A model generated the notes under the pieces. It saw only the letters and a list, made by a program, of their open reading frames with translations. It did no database searches and was not told the origin of the DNA. Shown here piece after piece: positions 1 through 10,533 of a stretch of 64,000 nucleotides of DNA (its first letter is position 1; every line of letters starts with the position of its first letter). The position numbers were made by a program, and so were the translations under genes. This stretch comes from Streptomyces resistomycificus (GTDB lineage: Bacteria; Actinomycetota; Actinomycetes; Streptomycetales; Streptomycetaceae). Where the stretch lies: the NCBI RefSeq assembly GCF_001514265.1, contig NZ_KQ948992.1:550696-614695 (forward strand), given 5' to 3'.

Positions 1-410
1 ACGGGCTCGACGCGGCGCTCGACCGCCTCGGCGACGAGGAGGAGGTCCGCCGGCTGGTGCGTCACGTCGTCACCGAGGACGAGCGGGTCGAACGGGTCGT
101 CTCCCTGCTGGAGTCGGGCGACACCCGGGCCATCGGCCCGGTCCTGATCGAGGGCCACGCCTCCCTGCGCGACGACTTCCGCATCTCCTGCCCCGAACTG
201 GACCTGGTCGTCGACACCGCGCTGGCCGCGGGCGCGCTGGGCGCCCGCATGACCGGCGGCGGCTTCGGCGGCTCGGCGATCGTGCTGGCGGAGGCCGCCG
301 ACGTCGACACCGTCACCAAGGCCGTCCAGGAGGCCTTCGCCTCCGCCGACTTCACCGCCCCGCGGGTGTTCGAGGCGGTTCCCGCGGCGGGCGCGCGCCG
401 GATCAGCTGA
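1..410 (+). CDS. galK: Galactokinase, C-terminal part (cut by window edge)
   Basis: This is the last ~135 residues of a GHMP-family kinase, most likely galactokinase, which phosphorylates galactose to galactose-1-phosphate in the Leloir pathway. The 5' part lies outside the window and the frame starts at base 3. The C-terminal GHMP motif MTGGGFGGSAIVL (around bases 249-287) is the glycine-rich loop that contacts the phosphates and is very well conserved in GalK. The stop at 408-410 overlaps the 3' end of the convergent acetyltransferase gene by 8 bases. Other GHMP kinases share the motif, but the surrounding text (DFRISCPELDLVVDTA) is typical of actinobacterial GalK. Confidence 0.9.
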   Translation, partial: GLDAALDRLGDEEEVRRLVRHVVTEDERVERVVSLLESGDTRAIGPVLIEGHASLRDDFRISCPELDLVVDTALAAGALGARMTGGGFGGSAIVLAEAADVDTVTKAVQEAFASADFTAPRVFEAVPAAGARRIS

Positions 411-846
411 GGCGCTTGGTCAACGTGTACTCCGTGATCCCCGGCGGATAGTCGGGGATCACGCACACCACGTCGTACCCCCGCTTCTCGTAGAACCTCG
501 GCGCCTGGAAGTCCCACGTCTCCACCCGGGCCTGACGGCAGTCGCGCACCTCGCGGGCCACGCGTTCCGCCTCGGCCAGCAGGTGGGTGCCCAGGCCCGC
601 GCCGCGGTGGCGGTCGTCGACCCACAGGTACGTCACATGGAGCCAGGTCGCCCAGGTGTGCCCGACGAGACCGGCGGCCAGGCCGTCCGATTCGTCCAGG
701 ATCCAGACGTGCAGCGGGGATTCACGCTCGCCGGGGGTGCCACGCAGGGCACGCAGGACCGGCGAGGCCGCCGTGTTCGTCTCCCGCAGCCGGGTCCGGA
801 GAAGATCGCGCCGTTCCTTGTCGACTTCTGTCTCCATGCGAAACAT
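403..846 (-). CDS. GNAT-family N-acetyltransferase
   Basis: A single-domain GNAT acetyltransferase of about 147 residues; acyl-CoA is the expected donor and the acceptor is unknown. The acetyl-CoA-binding motif A is visible as DRHRGAGLGTHLL, followed by the typical C-terminal strand and helix (APRFYEKRGYDVV). An open frame continues far upstream to 1173, but its first ~105 codons look non-coding and run into the divergent response regulator. Three ATGs lie at 858, 846 and 837. I favour 846 because GGTGAG precedes it; 837 (METEVDKERR) is possible. It converges with galK and overlaps it by 8 bases. Confidence 0.8.
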   Translation of the reverse strand: MFRMETEVDKERRDLLRTRLRETNTAASPVLRALRGTPGERESPLHVWILDESDGLAAGLVGHTWATWLHVTYLWVDDRHRGAGLGTHLLAEAERVAREVRDCRQARVETWDFQAPRFYEKRGYDVVCVIPDYPPGITEYTLTKRLS

Positions 847-1082
847 GCGGCTCACCATAAACGCGTCGGACAGCCAGTTCTGCAAATAACCTTCCGCTCC
901 TGCCCCCCGGCCGTACCCTGATGAACAGTGCCGGTGGGGGCCGGTGCTGATCAGGGGGCGAGACAGTCGGGTACGACGCCCGAAGTGGGGGTAGCGGTTC
1001 TGCACGGCGGCGGCCGTGCGGTGACGGACGCCCCCGGGCGTCGTACCCGCACACGGGTCGTCGTTCTCCGGACCGTGGGGTA

Positions 1083-1108
1083 TCCCCTGCTCTTCAGGAG
1101 CTTGGGGA
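1083..1108 (+). promoter_or_regulatory. Hairpin covering the RBS of the response regulator
   Basis: The arms TCCCC/GCTC pair with GAGC/GGGGA around a short internal loop. The 3' arm contains the first half of the purine-rich Shine-Dalgarno stretch (GGGGAAGGGGG) of the GTG start at 1119, so folding could limit translation. Seen directly in the sequence; function is inference. Confidence 0.35.
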
Positions 1109-1118
1109 AGGGGGTTTC

Positions 1119-1886
1119 GTGGTTCGCATCCGAGTCCTGGTCGTCGACGACCATCGCATCTTCGCCGAGTCACTCGCCGCCGCGCTGGCGGCCGAACCGG
1201 ACGTGGACGTCTCCGCGGCCGGCAGCGGTCCCGCCGCGCTGCGCAGCCTGGAGCGCGCGGCCGCCGAGGGGCGCCGTTTCGACGTGCTCCTCGTCGACGC
1301 CGACCTGGGCGGCACCGTGCCGGGCGTGCGGCCGGCCGTGCCGGTGCAGGAGGTGGGGGAGGACGGCCTCGTCGACGGGATATCGCTGGTCGTCGGGGTG
1401 CGTTCGGCGCAGCCGGGCGTACGGATCGTCGTGCTCGCCGAGAAGGACGACCCGCGGCGGGCCGCGCTCGCCCTGCAGGCCGGGGCCTCCGGGTGGGTCG
1501 CCAAGGACTGCTCGCTGTCCCGGCTCCTGACGGTCATCAGAGGGGTCCTGCGCGAGGAGACGCATCTGCCGCCCGCGCTGCTCACCGGCGTGCTGCGGGA
1601 GTTGACCGCCGCGCGCAAGCACCGCACCGAGAGCGAACGGCTGGTGGAGTCGCTCACACCGAGGGAGCGGGAGGTGCTGCGCTGCATGGTCGCGGGCCTG
1701 GGCCGCAAGGCCGTCGCCGAGCGGCTGTTCCTGTCTCCGCACACCGTCCGCACCCATATGCAGAACGTGCTCGGCAAGCTCGGGGTGCACTCCACCCTGG
1801 CGGCCGTCGCCCTCGCGCGGCGGGCCGGGGTGGGGCCTGTCGACCTAGCCGGGGATGTTGTCGAACGGGGCGGTCAACTGGCGTAG
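1119..1886 (+). CDS. LuxR/NarL-family response regulator with enlarged receiver
   Basis: A 255-residue two-component response regulator. The N-terminal receiver domain has the acidic pair D10-D11 (VLVVDDHRIF) and the probable phospho-acceptor D60 (VLLVDADLGG); the conserved lysine is in GASGWVAKD near residue 131. A segment of about 20 residues after the phosphorylation site (GVRPAVPVQEVGEDGLVDG) is an insertion relative to ordinary receivers. The C-terminal LuxR-type helix-turn-helix is LTPREREVLRCMVAGLG...LFLSPHTVRTHMQNVLGKLGVHS. No kinase gene is adjacent, so it is an orphan here. GTG start is supported by GGGGAAGGGGG. Its 3' end overlaps the convergent marR-like gene by 42 bases. Confidence 0.88.
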   Translation: MVRIRVLVVDDHRIFAESLAAALAAEPDVDVSAAGSGPAALRSLERAAAEGRRFDVLLVDADLGGTVPGVRPAVPVQEVGEDGLVDGISLVVGVRSAQPGVRIVVLAEKDDPRRAALALQAGASGWVAKDCSLSRLLTVIRGVLREETHLPPALLTGVLRELTAARKHRTESERLVESLTPREREVLRCMVAGLGRKAVAERLFLSPHTVRTHMQNVLGKLGVHSTLAAVALARRAGVGPVDLAGDVVERGGQLA

Positions 1887-2342
1887 CAGTCCCGCCAGTT
1901 CGCCTCGCTGGGCGCGGGAGAGTTCCGCGAGGATCGCGCGCTCCTGGTCCAGCAGTCCGGCCAGGGCCTGGTCCGCGCGGTCCTGGCCCTCGGTCGTGAG
2001 CCGCACCAGCACACCGCGCCGGTCGCTCGGGTCGGGCAGCCGCTCGACCAGGCCCTTCTTGGCCAGCCGGTCGATGCGGTTGGTCATCGTGCCCGAGGTG
2101 ACCAGGGTCTGGGTCAGCAGCTGTCCGGGCGAGAGCTGGTACGGCGTTCCCGCGCGCCTCAGTGCCGTCAGCACGTCGAACTCCCAGGGCTCCAGGCTGT
2201 GCTCGGCGAAGGCCAGCCGGCGCGCCCGGTCCAGGTGCCGGGCCAGCCTGCTGACGCGGCTGAGCACCTCGAGCGGTTCCACGTCGAGGTCCGGGCGCTC
2301 CCGGCGCCATGCTGATACCAGCCGATCGACCTCGTCCTCCAT
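1845..2342 (-). CDS. MarR-family transcriptional regulator
   Basis: A 165-residue winged helix-turn-helix repressor of the MarR family, which binds palindromic DNA as a dimer and usually responds to small aromatic or oxidising ligands. The DNA-binding region is clear: LSPGQLLTQTLVTSGTMTNR (recognition helix), then the wing LPDPSDRRGVLVRLT. Helices at both ends form the dimer interface. It is divergently transcribed from the Tam-like methyltransferase, and the 118-base gap carries a tandem palindrome that is the obvious operator, so it probably represses itself and the methyltransferase. The 3' end overlaps the response regulator on the opposite strand. Confidence 0.9.
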   Translation of the reverse strand: MEDEVDRLVSAWRRERPDLDVEPLEVLSRVSRLARHLDRARRLAFAEHSLEPWEFDVLTALRRAGTPYQLSPGQLLTQTLVTSGTMTNRIDRLAKKGLVERLPDPSDRRGVLVRLTTEGQDRADQALAGLLDQERAILAELSRAQRGELAGLLRQLTAPFDNIPG

Positions 2343-2375
2343 GACGATCAGTGTAGTGGTTGTGTCGACGTGAAG

Positions 2376-2408
2376 TCTCTTGATGTCAAGTCTCTTGACG
2401 TCAAGAGA
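2376..2408. promoter_or_regulatory. Tandem palindromic operator, probable MarR site
   Basis: Bases 2391-2408 are a perfect 18-bp palindrome, TCTCTTGACGTCAAGAGA. Immediately upstream, 2376-2390 is a near-identical copy (TCTCTTGATGTCAAG), giving a 15-bp direct repeat of palindromic sites with the TTGA-N2-TCAA core typical of MarR operators. It lies between the divergent marR-like gene and the methyltransferase gene, 35 bases from the former's start. Confidence 0.75.
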
Positions 2409-2460
2409 TATCGTGGGCAGGCTGGGATCCGTTGAGTACGGTCACGACGAGGAGGCCCCC

Positions 2461-3273
2461 ATGCCCGCCCCCACCTGGGACCCCGCCCAGTACCTGCGCC
2501 ACGCCGGCCACCGCGCCCGCCCCTTCGCCGATCTCCTCGCCCGCGTCCCGGGCCTGCCCACCGACCCGCCCCGCATCGCCGACCTCGGCTGCGGACCCGG
2601 CAACGTCACCACCCTGCTCGCCGACCGCTGGCCCGCCGCCAACATCACCGGCTACGACAACTCGCCCGAGATGCTCGCCGACGCCGCGGCGCACGCGGGT
2701 CCCACCCCGGGCGGCGGCCGCCTCGACTTCGCCCCCGCGGACGCCACGACCTGGGCGCCGCCGGCTCGCACGTACGACCTGATCCTCTCCAACGCCACCC
2801 TGCAGTGGGTCGAGGGCCACCTGGACGCCTTCCCCGCCTGGCTGGACGCCCTCACCCCCGGCGGGACGTTCGCCTTCCAGGTGCCCCACAACATCCACGC
2901 GCCCCTGCACGCCCTGATGCGCGAACTCGGCACCGGCATCCGCTGGAAGGACCGGCTGGGGGACGTGCTGCGGCACGTGGACTCGGTGCACGCGCCCGAG
3001 GTGTACCTCGACCGCCTCGCCCGCCTCGGCTGCGACACCGACGTGTGGGAGACGACGTACCTGCACGTCCTGCACGGTGAGGATCCCGTGCTCGACTGGG
3101 TCAAGGGCACCGGCCTGCGCCCCGTCCTCACCGCCCTGGCCGACGACCCCGAGGCCCGTGACGCGTTTGTCGCCGAGTACCGCGACCTGCTCCGCCAGGC
3201 CTACCCCACCGCCGGGTACGGCACGGTCCTGCCGTTCCGCCGGCTGTTCGCCGTGGCCCGCAAGGAGGCGTGA
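2461..3273 (+). CDS. tam: Trans-aconitate 2-methyltransferase-like SAM methyltransferase
   Basis: A 270-residue class I SAM-dependent methyltransferase resembling E. coli Tam, which methylates trans-aconitate, a by-product that inhibits the TCA cycle. The SAM-binding motif I is IADLGCGPGNVTT near residue 40, with the acidic residue of motif II in ITGYDNSPEML. The stretch LSNATLQWVEGH and QVPHNIHAPLHALMRELG are characteristic of Tam. The start at 2461 has GAGGAGG at good spacing; an upstream in-frame ATG at 2380 would run through the operator. The stop overlaps the start of the next gene (TGATG), implying translational coupling with the VOC protein and common control by the divergent MarR regulator. 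Confidence 0.82.
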   Translation: MPAPTWDPAQYLRHAGHRARPFADLLARVPGLPTDPPRIADLGCGPGNVTTLLADRWPAANITGYDNSPEMLADAAAHAGPTPGGGRLDFAPADATTWAPPARTYDLILSNATLQWVEGHLDAFPAWLDALTPGGTFAFQVPHNIHAPLHALMRELGTGIRWKDRLGDVLRHVDSVHAPEVYLDRLARLGCDTDVWETTYLHVLHGEDPVLDWVKGTGLRPVLTALADDPEARDAFVAEYRDLLRQAYPTAGYGTVLPFRRLFAVARKEA

Positions 3274-3641
3274 TGCTCACCGCCGTGGACCACGTGCAGC
3301 TCGCCGCACCCCCCGGCTGTGAGGAACTGCTGCGGGGGTACTACGTCCACGTCCTGGGCATGACGGAGGTCCCCAAGCCGCCGGCGCTCGCGGCACGCGG
3401 AGGCTGTTGGTTCCGGGCGGGCTCGGTGCGACTGCACCTCGGGATCGAGCCGGACTTCCGCCCCGCGAAGAAGGCCCACCCGGGGCTTCGGGTGACGGAC
3501 ATCGAGGCGTACGCGGCCCGGCTGGAACACCGGGGGACCCCGGTCACCTGGGACACCGGCCTGCCGGGCCACCGGCGCTTCTACTGTCAGGACCCGGTGG
3601 GCAACCGGCTGGAGTTCCTGGAGCCGGTCACAGCCCTCTGA
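3273..3641 (+). CDS. VOC-family (glyoxalase/dioxygenase fold) protein
   Basis: A 122-residue vicinal-oxygen-chelate protein: an N-terminal LTAVDHVQLAAPPGCEE half and a C-terminal half ending in YCQDPVGNRLEFLEP, the usual DPxGNRLE signature with a metal-binding glutamate. The family includes glyoxalases, dioxygenases and antibiotic-binding proteins, so the substrate cannot be named. AAGGAGG at 3262-3268 fits the ATG at 3273, which overlaps the stop of the methyltransferase gene; an adjacent GTG at 3270 is too close to the RBS. It is the second gene of the MarR-flanked unit. Confidence 0.8.
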   Translation: MLTAVDHVQLAAPPGCEELLRGYYVHVLGMTEVPKPPALAARGGCWFRAGSVRLHLGIEPDFRPAKKAHPGLRVTDIEAYAARLEHRGTPVTWDTGLPGHRRFYCQDPVGNRLEFLEPVTAL

Positions 3642-3680
3642 GGAGACGCCGAGCCCGGGGCGAGCCGGGGAGGGCGCCGG

Positions 3681-4358
3681 TCAGCTCTTGCGGCGTCCTA
3701 TCAGATGCGGCTTGGCCTCCAGCCCGTCCAGCCCGTGCCATGCCAGATTCACCAGGTGGGCGGCGACCTCGGCCTTCTTCGGCCGGCGGACGTCCAGCCA
3801 CCATTGGCCGGTCAGGGCGACCATGCCGACCAGGGCCTGCGCGTACAGCGGGGCCAGCTTGGAGTCGAAGCCGCGGCTCTTGAACTCGCGGCCCAGGATG
3901 TCCTCCACCTGGGTGGCGATGTCCGAGATGAGCGAGGCGAAGGAGCCCGTCGACTGGGGGATGGGGGAGTCCCGGACCAGGATGCGGAAACCGTCCGTGT
4001 ACTCCTCGATGTAGTCGAGGAGGGCGAAGGCCGCCTGCTCGCACAGCTCGCGCGGGTGGCCGGCGGTCAGGGAGCTGGTCACCATGTCCAGCAGGCGCCG
4101 CATCTCGCGGTCGACGACGACCGCGTACAGGCCCTCCTTGCCGCCGAAGTGCTCGTACACCACCGGCTTGGAGACCCCGGCCTTCGCCGCGATCTCCTCC
4201 ACCGACGTGCCCTCGAAGCCCTTGGCGGCGAAGAGGGTGCGACCGATTTCCAGCAGTTGCTGGCGGCGCTCCGCACCGGTCATCCGGGTGCGACGCGCAC
4301 GCCGCGGCTTGTCATTGCTCGGGGTGCTGCTGGAGTCGGTCGCCACGCCGTCAATCAT
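3681..4358 (-). CDS. TetR-family transcriptional regulator
   Basis: A 225-residue TetR-type repressor. After a basic N-terminal tail (KPRRARRTRMTGAERRQQ) comes the helix-turn-helix GTSVEEIAAKAGVSKPVVYE with the family-typical HFGGKEGLY that follows. The C-terminal half is the helical ligand-binding domain. Its ATG overlaps the stop of the upstream desaturase gene (ATGA), so it is co-transcribed and probably translationally coupled with it. This arrangement, plus the tandem operator in the desaturase promoter, indicates autoregulated control of fatty-acid desaturation. In mycobacteria a TetR regulator also controls the desA3 desaturase locus (established knowledge), which supports the reading. 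Confidence 0.9.
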   Translation of the reverse strand: MIDGVATDSSSTPSNDKPRRARRTRMTGAERRQQLLEIGRTLFAAKGFEGTSVEEIAAKAGVSKPVVYEHFGGKEGLYAVVVDREMRRLLDMVTSSLTAGHPRELCEQAAFALLDYIEEYTDGFRILVRDSPIPQSTGSFASLISDIATQVEDILGREFKSRGFDSKLAPLYAQALVGMVALTGQWWLDVRRPKKAEVAAHLVNLAWHGLDGLEAKPHLIGRRKS

Positions 4359-5365
4359 GCCGCCTCGGCGGTCTCCCTCTCGTGCCGGGAACCGTCCTCA
4401 CCGGTCTTACGGCGCGAATCGATACGCGAGCGTGACGGCCAGCGCACGTCGTAGGCCCAGCCGAGCATCTCGAACCAGCGGATGAACCGCGCCGAGGAGT
4501 CCAGCTGCCACCGCTCCACGCCGTGCCGCGCCGACGTCGGGTCGGCATGGTGCAGGTTGTGCCAGGACTCGCCGCACGACAGGACCGCCAGCCACCACAC
4601 GTTGCCCGACCGGTCACGCGACTTGAACGGCCGCTTGCCGACCGCGTGGCAGATCGAGTTGATCGACCAGGTGACGTGGTGCAGCAGTGCCACCCGGACC
4701 AGCGAGCCCCAGAAGAAGCCGGTGAAGGCGCCCCACCAGGACATGGTCACCAGGCCGCCGATCACCGCCGGCAGCGACAGCGACAGGATGGTGAAGGAGA
4801 CGAAGTGGCGGGAGATCGCCCGGATCGCGGGGTCCTTGATCAGGTCGGGCGCGTACTTCTCCTGCGAGGTCTGCTCCTCGTCGAACATCCATGCGATGTG
4901 GGCCCACCACAGGCCCTTCATCAGTGCGGGCAGCGTCTCGCCGAAGCGCCACGGGGAGTGCGGATCACCCTCCGCGTCGGAGAACTTGTGGTGCTTGCGA
5001 TGGTCGGCCACCCACCGCACCAGCGGCCCCTCGACCGCCAGCGAACCCATGACCGCCAGCGCGATCCGCAGAGGTCGCTTCGCCTTGAAGGAGCCGTGGG
5101 TGAAGTAGCGGTGGAAGCCGATCGTGATGCCGTGGCAGCCCAGGTAGTAGAAGAAGACCAGAAGGCCCAGGTCCAGCCAGCTCACGCCCCAGCCCCACGC
5201 CAGCGGCACGGCCGCCAGCAGCGCGAGGAAGGGAACGGTGATGAAGAGCAGCAGCGAGATCTGCTCGATCGAACGCTTCTGCTCGCCGCCGAGGGTGGCG
5301 GGGGACGTGGGGGAGTCGGTACTCGCCTTCGAAGGGTCTTCGATCACGTCGGAGCTTGAGGTCAT
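4355..5365 (-). CDS. Membrane acyl-CoA/fatty acid delta-9 desaturase
   Basis: A 336-residue integral-membrane fatty-acid desaturase of the stearoyl-CoA desaturase type, which uses a di-iron centre to introduce a cis double bond into acyl chains. The three histidine boxes that bind the iron are present: HRYFTH, HRKHH (in WVADHRKHHKFSDAEGDPHS) and the last in SWHNLHHADPTSARHG. Two hydrophobic hairpins separate them. The start at 5365 is preceded by AGGGGAC. The downstream TetR gene overlaps its stop. Expression is probably governed by the direct-repeat operator at 5429-5458. Function in cold or fluidity adaptation is inference. Confidence 0.92.
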   Translation of the reverse strand: MTSSSDVIEDPSKASTDSPTSPATLGGEQKRSIEQISLLLFITVPFLALLAAVPLAWGWGVSWLDLGLLVFFYYLGCHGITIGFHRYFTHGSFKAKRPLRIALAVMGSLAVEGPLVRWVADHRKHHKFSDAEGDPHSPWRFGETLPALMKGLWWAHIAWMFDEEQTSQEKYAPDLIKDPAIRAISRHFVSFTILSLSLPAVIGGLVTMSWWGAFTGFFWGSLVRVALLHHVTWSINSICHAVGKRPFKSRDRSGNVWWLAVLSCGESWHNLHHADPTSARHGVERWQLDSSARFIRWFEMLGWAYDVRWPSRSRIDSRRKTGEDGSRHERETAEAA

Positions 5366-5428
5366 GCGTGTCCCCTGTGGGGTCTGGGATTGAGGCAGGT
5401 GCCGGGCAGCGGACGCCGCACCGTGTTT

Positions 5429-5458
5429 CCTACGGCTCCGTAACCTACGGCGTCGTAA
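5429..5458. promoter_or_regulatory. Tandem 15-bp direct-repeat operator of the desaturase operon
   Basis: Two abutting 15-bp copies, CCTACGGCTCCGTAA (5429-5443) and CCTACGGCGTCGTAA (5444-5458), differ at two positions. The first contains the inverted core TACG-N4-CGTA. They lie 64-93 bases upstream of the reverse-strand desaturase start, where TetR operators are expected. Confidence 0.65.
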
Positions 5459-5654
5459 GTATGGCAGCGCCTAGCCCGGCGGCAAGAGCCCGAGAGTCTG
5501 CGCGTCCGCATGGACACCTATCCTTGGATCGGTCGGACAGCGCGGTCCGTTCTGATTTCTTCCCGGATGTCCGGCCCCTAAGCGGCAGCAGCCGCCTGAC
5601 CGCCATCCGGGTTCCCCTCTCGGATGAGCTTCAACACTGCAAGGAGCCGCACCT

Positions 5655-8396
<2,742 letters not shown>

Positions 8397-8413
8397 CCCT
8401 TTCCCCGCACCCG

Positions 8414-8463
8414 ACACGACAGTGCCCCCGGCCTCGTCCTTGAGGCCGGGGGCACTGTCGTGT
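8414..8463. terminator. Strong hairpin terminator between ppc and the surface-protein gene
   Basis: A 22-bp perfect stem (arms 8414-8435 and 8442-8463) with a 6-base loop GTCCTT. It lies between convergent ends, so it can act for both strands. No long T run follows, which is usual in Streptomyces. Confidence 0.85.
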
Positions 8464-8469
8464 GTGTGA

Positions 8470-9171
8470 TCAGGCCTTACGGCGACGCAGCATGAGGAAT
8501 CCGCCTCCCGCGACCAGCGCGGCCGCGAGACCGGCCAGCAGGCCTACGGGAGCACCGTTGCCGGTCTCGGCGAGGTCGCCGCCCGGGCCCTGGGCGGACG
8601 GGGAGGAGGAGACCGACGGGTCCGCCGACTCGCCGGTCGACGAGCCCGGGCTGGGCGACGCGGACGGGCTCGCCGACTCGCTCGCGGAGGAGCTCGGCGA
8701 CGAGCTCGGCGAAGAGCTCGGGGAGGCCGACCCGGACGGCGTCGAACCGCCGCCCTCTCCGTCGTCCTCACAGTCCGTCCAGAACACCTTGTGCTTGGCG
8801 GAACCCTTCTCGCCCTCGAAGTTCCAGAACAGCTTGTAGTGGCCGTCGGGCAGCGAGAGGTCCTCGGTACGGCCGTGGCCGTCGGCATCCAGGGTGATCT
8901 CGCCGGACTTGACGGTCTCGCCCTTGACGTCGGCCGTCGGGGCCCACGCCTCGATGTGCCAGTCGACCTCCTGGACGGCGTCGAAGCCGAAGGCGTCGAG
9001 GTAGAACGTGCAGACGTGCGGCTCGTTCTTGCGGAGCTCCTCGCCGGTGGTGGCGTCGTGGATCTTCACTGTGCCGTTGTCGCCGGGAGCGGTGGCGTGT
9101 GCCAGGGGGGCGGCCACGAAGGCTGCCGCTGCGACGGCGGACAGAACGCCGGCACGAGAGAGGTTGCGCAT
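8470..9171 (-). CDS. Secreted surface protein with LAETG sortase signal
   Basis: A ~233-residue exported protein. It has a signal peptide (hydrophobic core LSAVAAAAFVAAPLAHA), a globular domain of ~120 residues with a Cys pair (VCTFYLDAFGF and FWTDCEDD), a low-complexity Ser/Pro/Ala linker, and a cell-wall sorting signal: LAETG, a hydrophobic helix (VGLLAGLAAALVAGGGFLML) and the basic tail RRRKA. LAxTG is the motif used by class E sortases of Streptomyces (established knowledge), so it is probably covalently attached to peptidoglycan. The start could be 9183 or 9171; I use 9171 (MRNLSRAG). The globular domain is not one I can name. Confidence 0.85.
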   Translation of the reverse strand: MRNLSRAGVLSAVAAAAFVAAPLAHATAPGDNGTVKIHDATTGEELRKNEPHVCTFYLDAFGFDAVQEVDWHIEAWAPTADVKGETVKSGEITLDADGHGRTEDLSLPDGHYKLFWNFEGEKGSAKHKVFWTDCEDDGEGGGSTPSGSASPSSSPSSSPSSSASESASPSASPSPGSSTGESADPSVSSSPSAQGPGGDLAETGNGAPVGLLAGLAAALVAGGGFLMLRRRKA

Positions 9172-9305
9172 GCAGTAGTCCATCTTCGAGATGTTTGCGG
9201 AAGATGTGGAGGGGGCGGCTCAGCATCCAGCCCGGACTGACCGCAGGTCAATCACGAACAGGCAACACTAAGTCCCTCCACAGGACTTCAGAACGGCCAA
9301 ACCCC

Positions 9306-9809
9306 TCAGATGGTCACGAACGCCGCGGTGAGCAGCGCGATCCCCGACCCCGCCAGCGCCCACGCGACCCGCGTCCGCCGCAGCCCGCCCGCCACCACGA
9401 CCGACGCGAGCAGCAGCGCACCGCCCATCGGAACCCAGGAGTAGAGGATCCCGGCCGGCCCCGAGCGGACCACCTCGTCGCTGCCGGGCTTCACCACCAC
9501 GGCGTACGTCTGTCCCCCGCGCACGGCGACCGTGTCCTCGATGACCACGCTCTTCCTGGCCGTCGAACCGGTCGACGCGGGCGTGTAGGGACCCGTACAG
9601 GTCCCGCCGTCGCACCGGTCCACCAGGACCGTGCCCCGCTCCCGCCCCTTGGTGAGCATCACGTGCTGAGCGGTGCCCCAGGACCCCCACACCCCCGCGA
9701 TCAGGATCAGCGCCGCGACCGTACCCATCGCCGCGAGGCGACCGAACCGCAGCGCGACGAGCGAGGCCTGACGGGAGGAGGTGGCTGTGGCAGGCATGGC
9801 GGGGATCAT
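9306..9809 (-). CDS. Membrane protein of unknown function
   Basis: A 167-residue predicted membrane protein with three hydrophobic segments: one near the N-terminus (LAAMGTVAALILIAGVWGSW) and two at the C-terminus (WVPMGGALLLASVVVAGGL and WALAGSGIALLTAAFVTI). The ~75-residue segment between is extracytoplasmic by the positive-inside rule and carries two cysteines in CDGGTCTG. I do not recognise a family, though DUF3592-type proteins have a comparable layout. It sits between the surface-protein gene and pth on the same strand; the start is uncertain (9809 or 9797). Confidence 0.7.
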   Translation of the reverse strand: MIPAMPATATSSRQASLVALRFGRLAAMGTVAALILIAGVWGSWGTAQHVMLTKGRERGTVLVDRCDGGTCTGPYTPASTGSTARKSVVIEDTVAVRGGQTYAVVVKPGSDEVVRSGPAGILYSWVPMGGALLLASVVVAGGLRRTRVAWALAGSGIALLTAAFVTI

Positions 9810-9861
9810 TGGCCATGCCTGGACGGACCGTCAACTTCGCGGGTCCCGGCGACCCGACAAG

Positions 9862-10458
9862 TCAGGAGTTGTACGTGCTTTGCGCCCGCTCCAGCCCCTC
9901 GATCACCAGACACTCCACCGCGTCCGCCGCCCGGTCCACGAAGTAGCCCAGTTCCTTGCGCTCCGCCGACGAGAAGTCCTTCAGCACGAAGTCCGCGACC
10001 TGCATACGGCCCGGAGGCCGCCCGATCCCGAACCGCACCCGGTGGTAGTCGGCGCCCATCGCCTTCGTCATCGACTTCAGCCCGTTGTGCCCGTTGTCCC
10101 CGCCGCCGAGCTTCAGCCTGAGCACGCCGTAGTCGATGTCCAGCTCGTCGTGGATGGCCACGATGTTCGCGACGGGCACCTTGTAGAAGTCCTTGAGGGC
10201 GTTCACCGGACCACCCGACAGGTTCATGTACGACATCGGCTTCGCCAGCACCACCCGCCGGTTCGCCGGCCCGGGCGGCCCGATCCGCCCCTCCACGACC
10301 TGCGCCTGCGCCTTCCCGGCCCGCTTGAACCTGCCCCCCATCCGCTCCGCGAGCAGATCGGCGACCATGAAGCCGACGTTGTGCCGGTTGGCGGCGTAGT
10401 CCGGCCCCGGATTGCCGAGGCCGACGATCAGCCAGGGGGCGCCTGCATCGGTCGTCAC
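9862..10458 (-). CDS. pth: Peptidyl-tRNA hydrolase
   Basis: A 198-residue bacterial Pth, which releases tRNA from peptidyl-tRNA that drops off the ribosome. The signatures are LIVGLGNPGPDYAANRHNVGF, containing the catalytic histidine and conserved asparagine, and LAKPMSYMNLSG; the catalytic aspartate is in IVAIHDELDIDYG. GTG start at 10458 is preceded by AAGGAG. It follows rplY on the same strand after 75 bases that contain a hairpin, the common rplY-pth arrangement of actinobacteria, so it is either read through or separately transcribed. Confidence 0.96.
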   Translation of the reverse strand: MTTDAGAPWLIVGLGNPGPDYAANRHNVGFMVADLLAERMGGRFKRAGKAQAQVVEGRIGPPGPANRRVVLAKPMSYMNLSGGPVNALKDFYKVPVANIVAIHDELDIDYGVLRLKLGGGDNGHNGLKSMTKAMGADYHRVRFGIGRPPGRMQVADFVLKDFSSAERKELGYFVDRAADAVECLVIEGLERAQSTYNS

Positions 10459-10481
10459 CTACGTGTCTCCTTGATACGCGC

Positions 10482-10512
10482 CAGCCGCCGCTCCCGACGG
10501 GAACAGCGGCTG
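10482..10512 (-). terminator. Hairpin between rplY and pth
   Basis: A 14-bp stem with two G-U pairs: in the reverse direction CAGCCGCTGTTCCC pairs with GGGAGCGGCGGCTG around a 3-base loop. It probably acts as a partial terminator or processing signal that lowers pth expression relative to rplY. Confidence 0.55.
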
Positions 10513-10533
10513 ACGAAACGACGAAGCCGAGGA

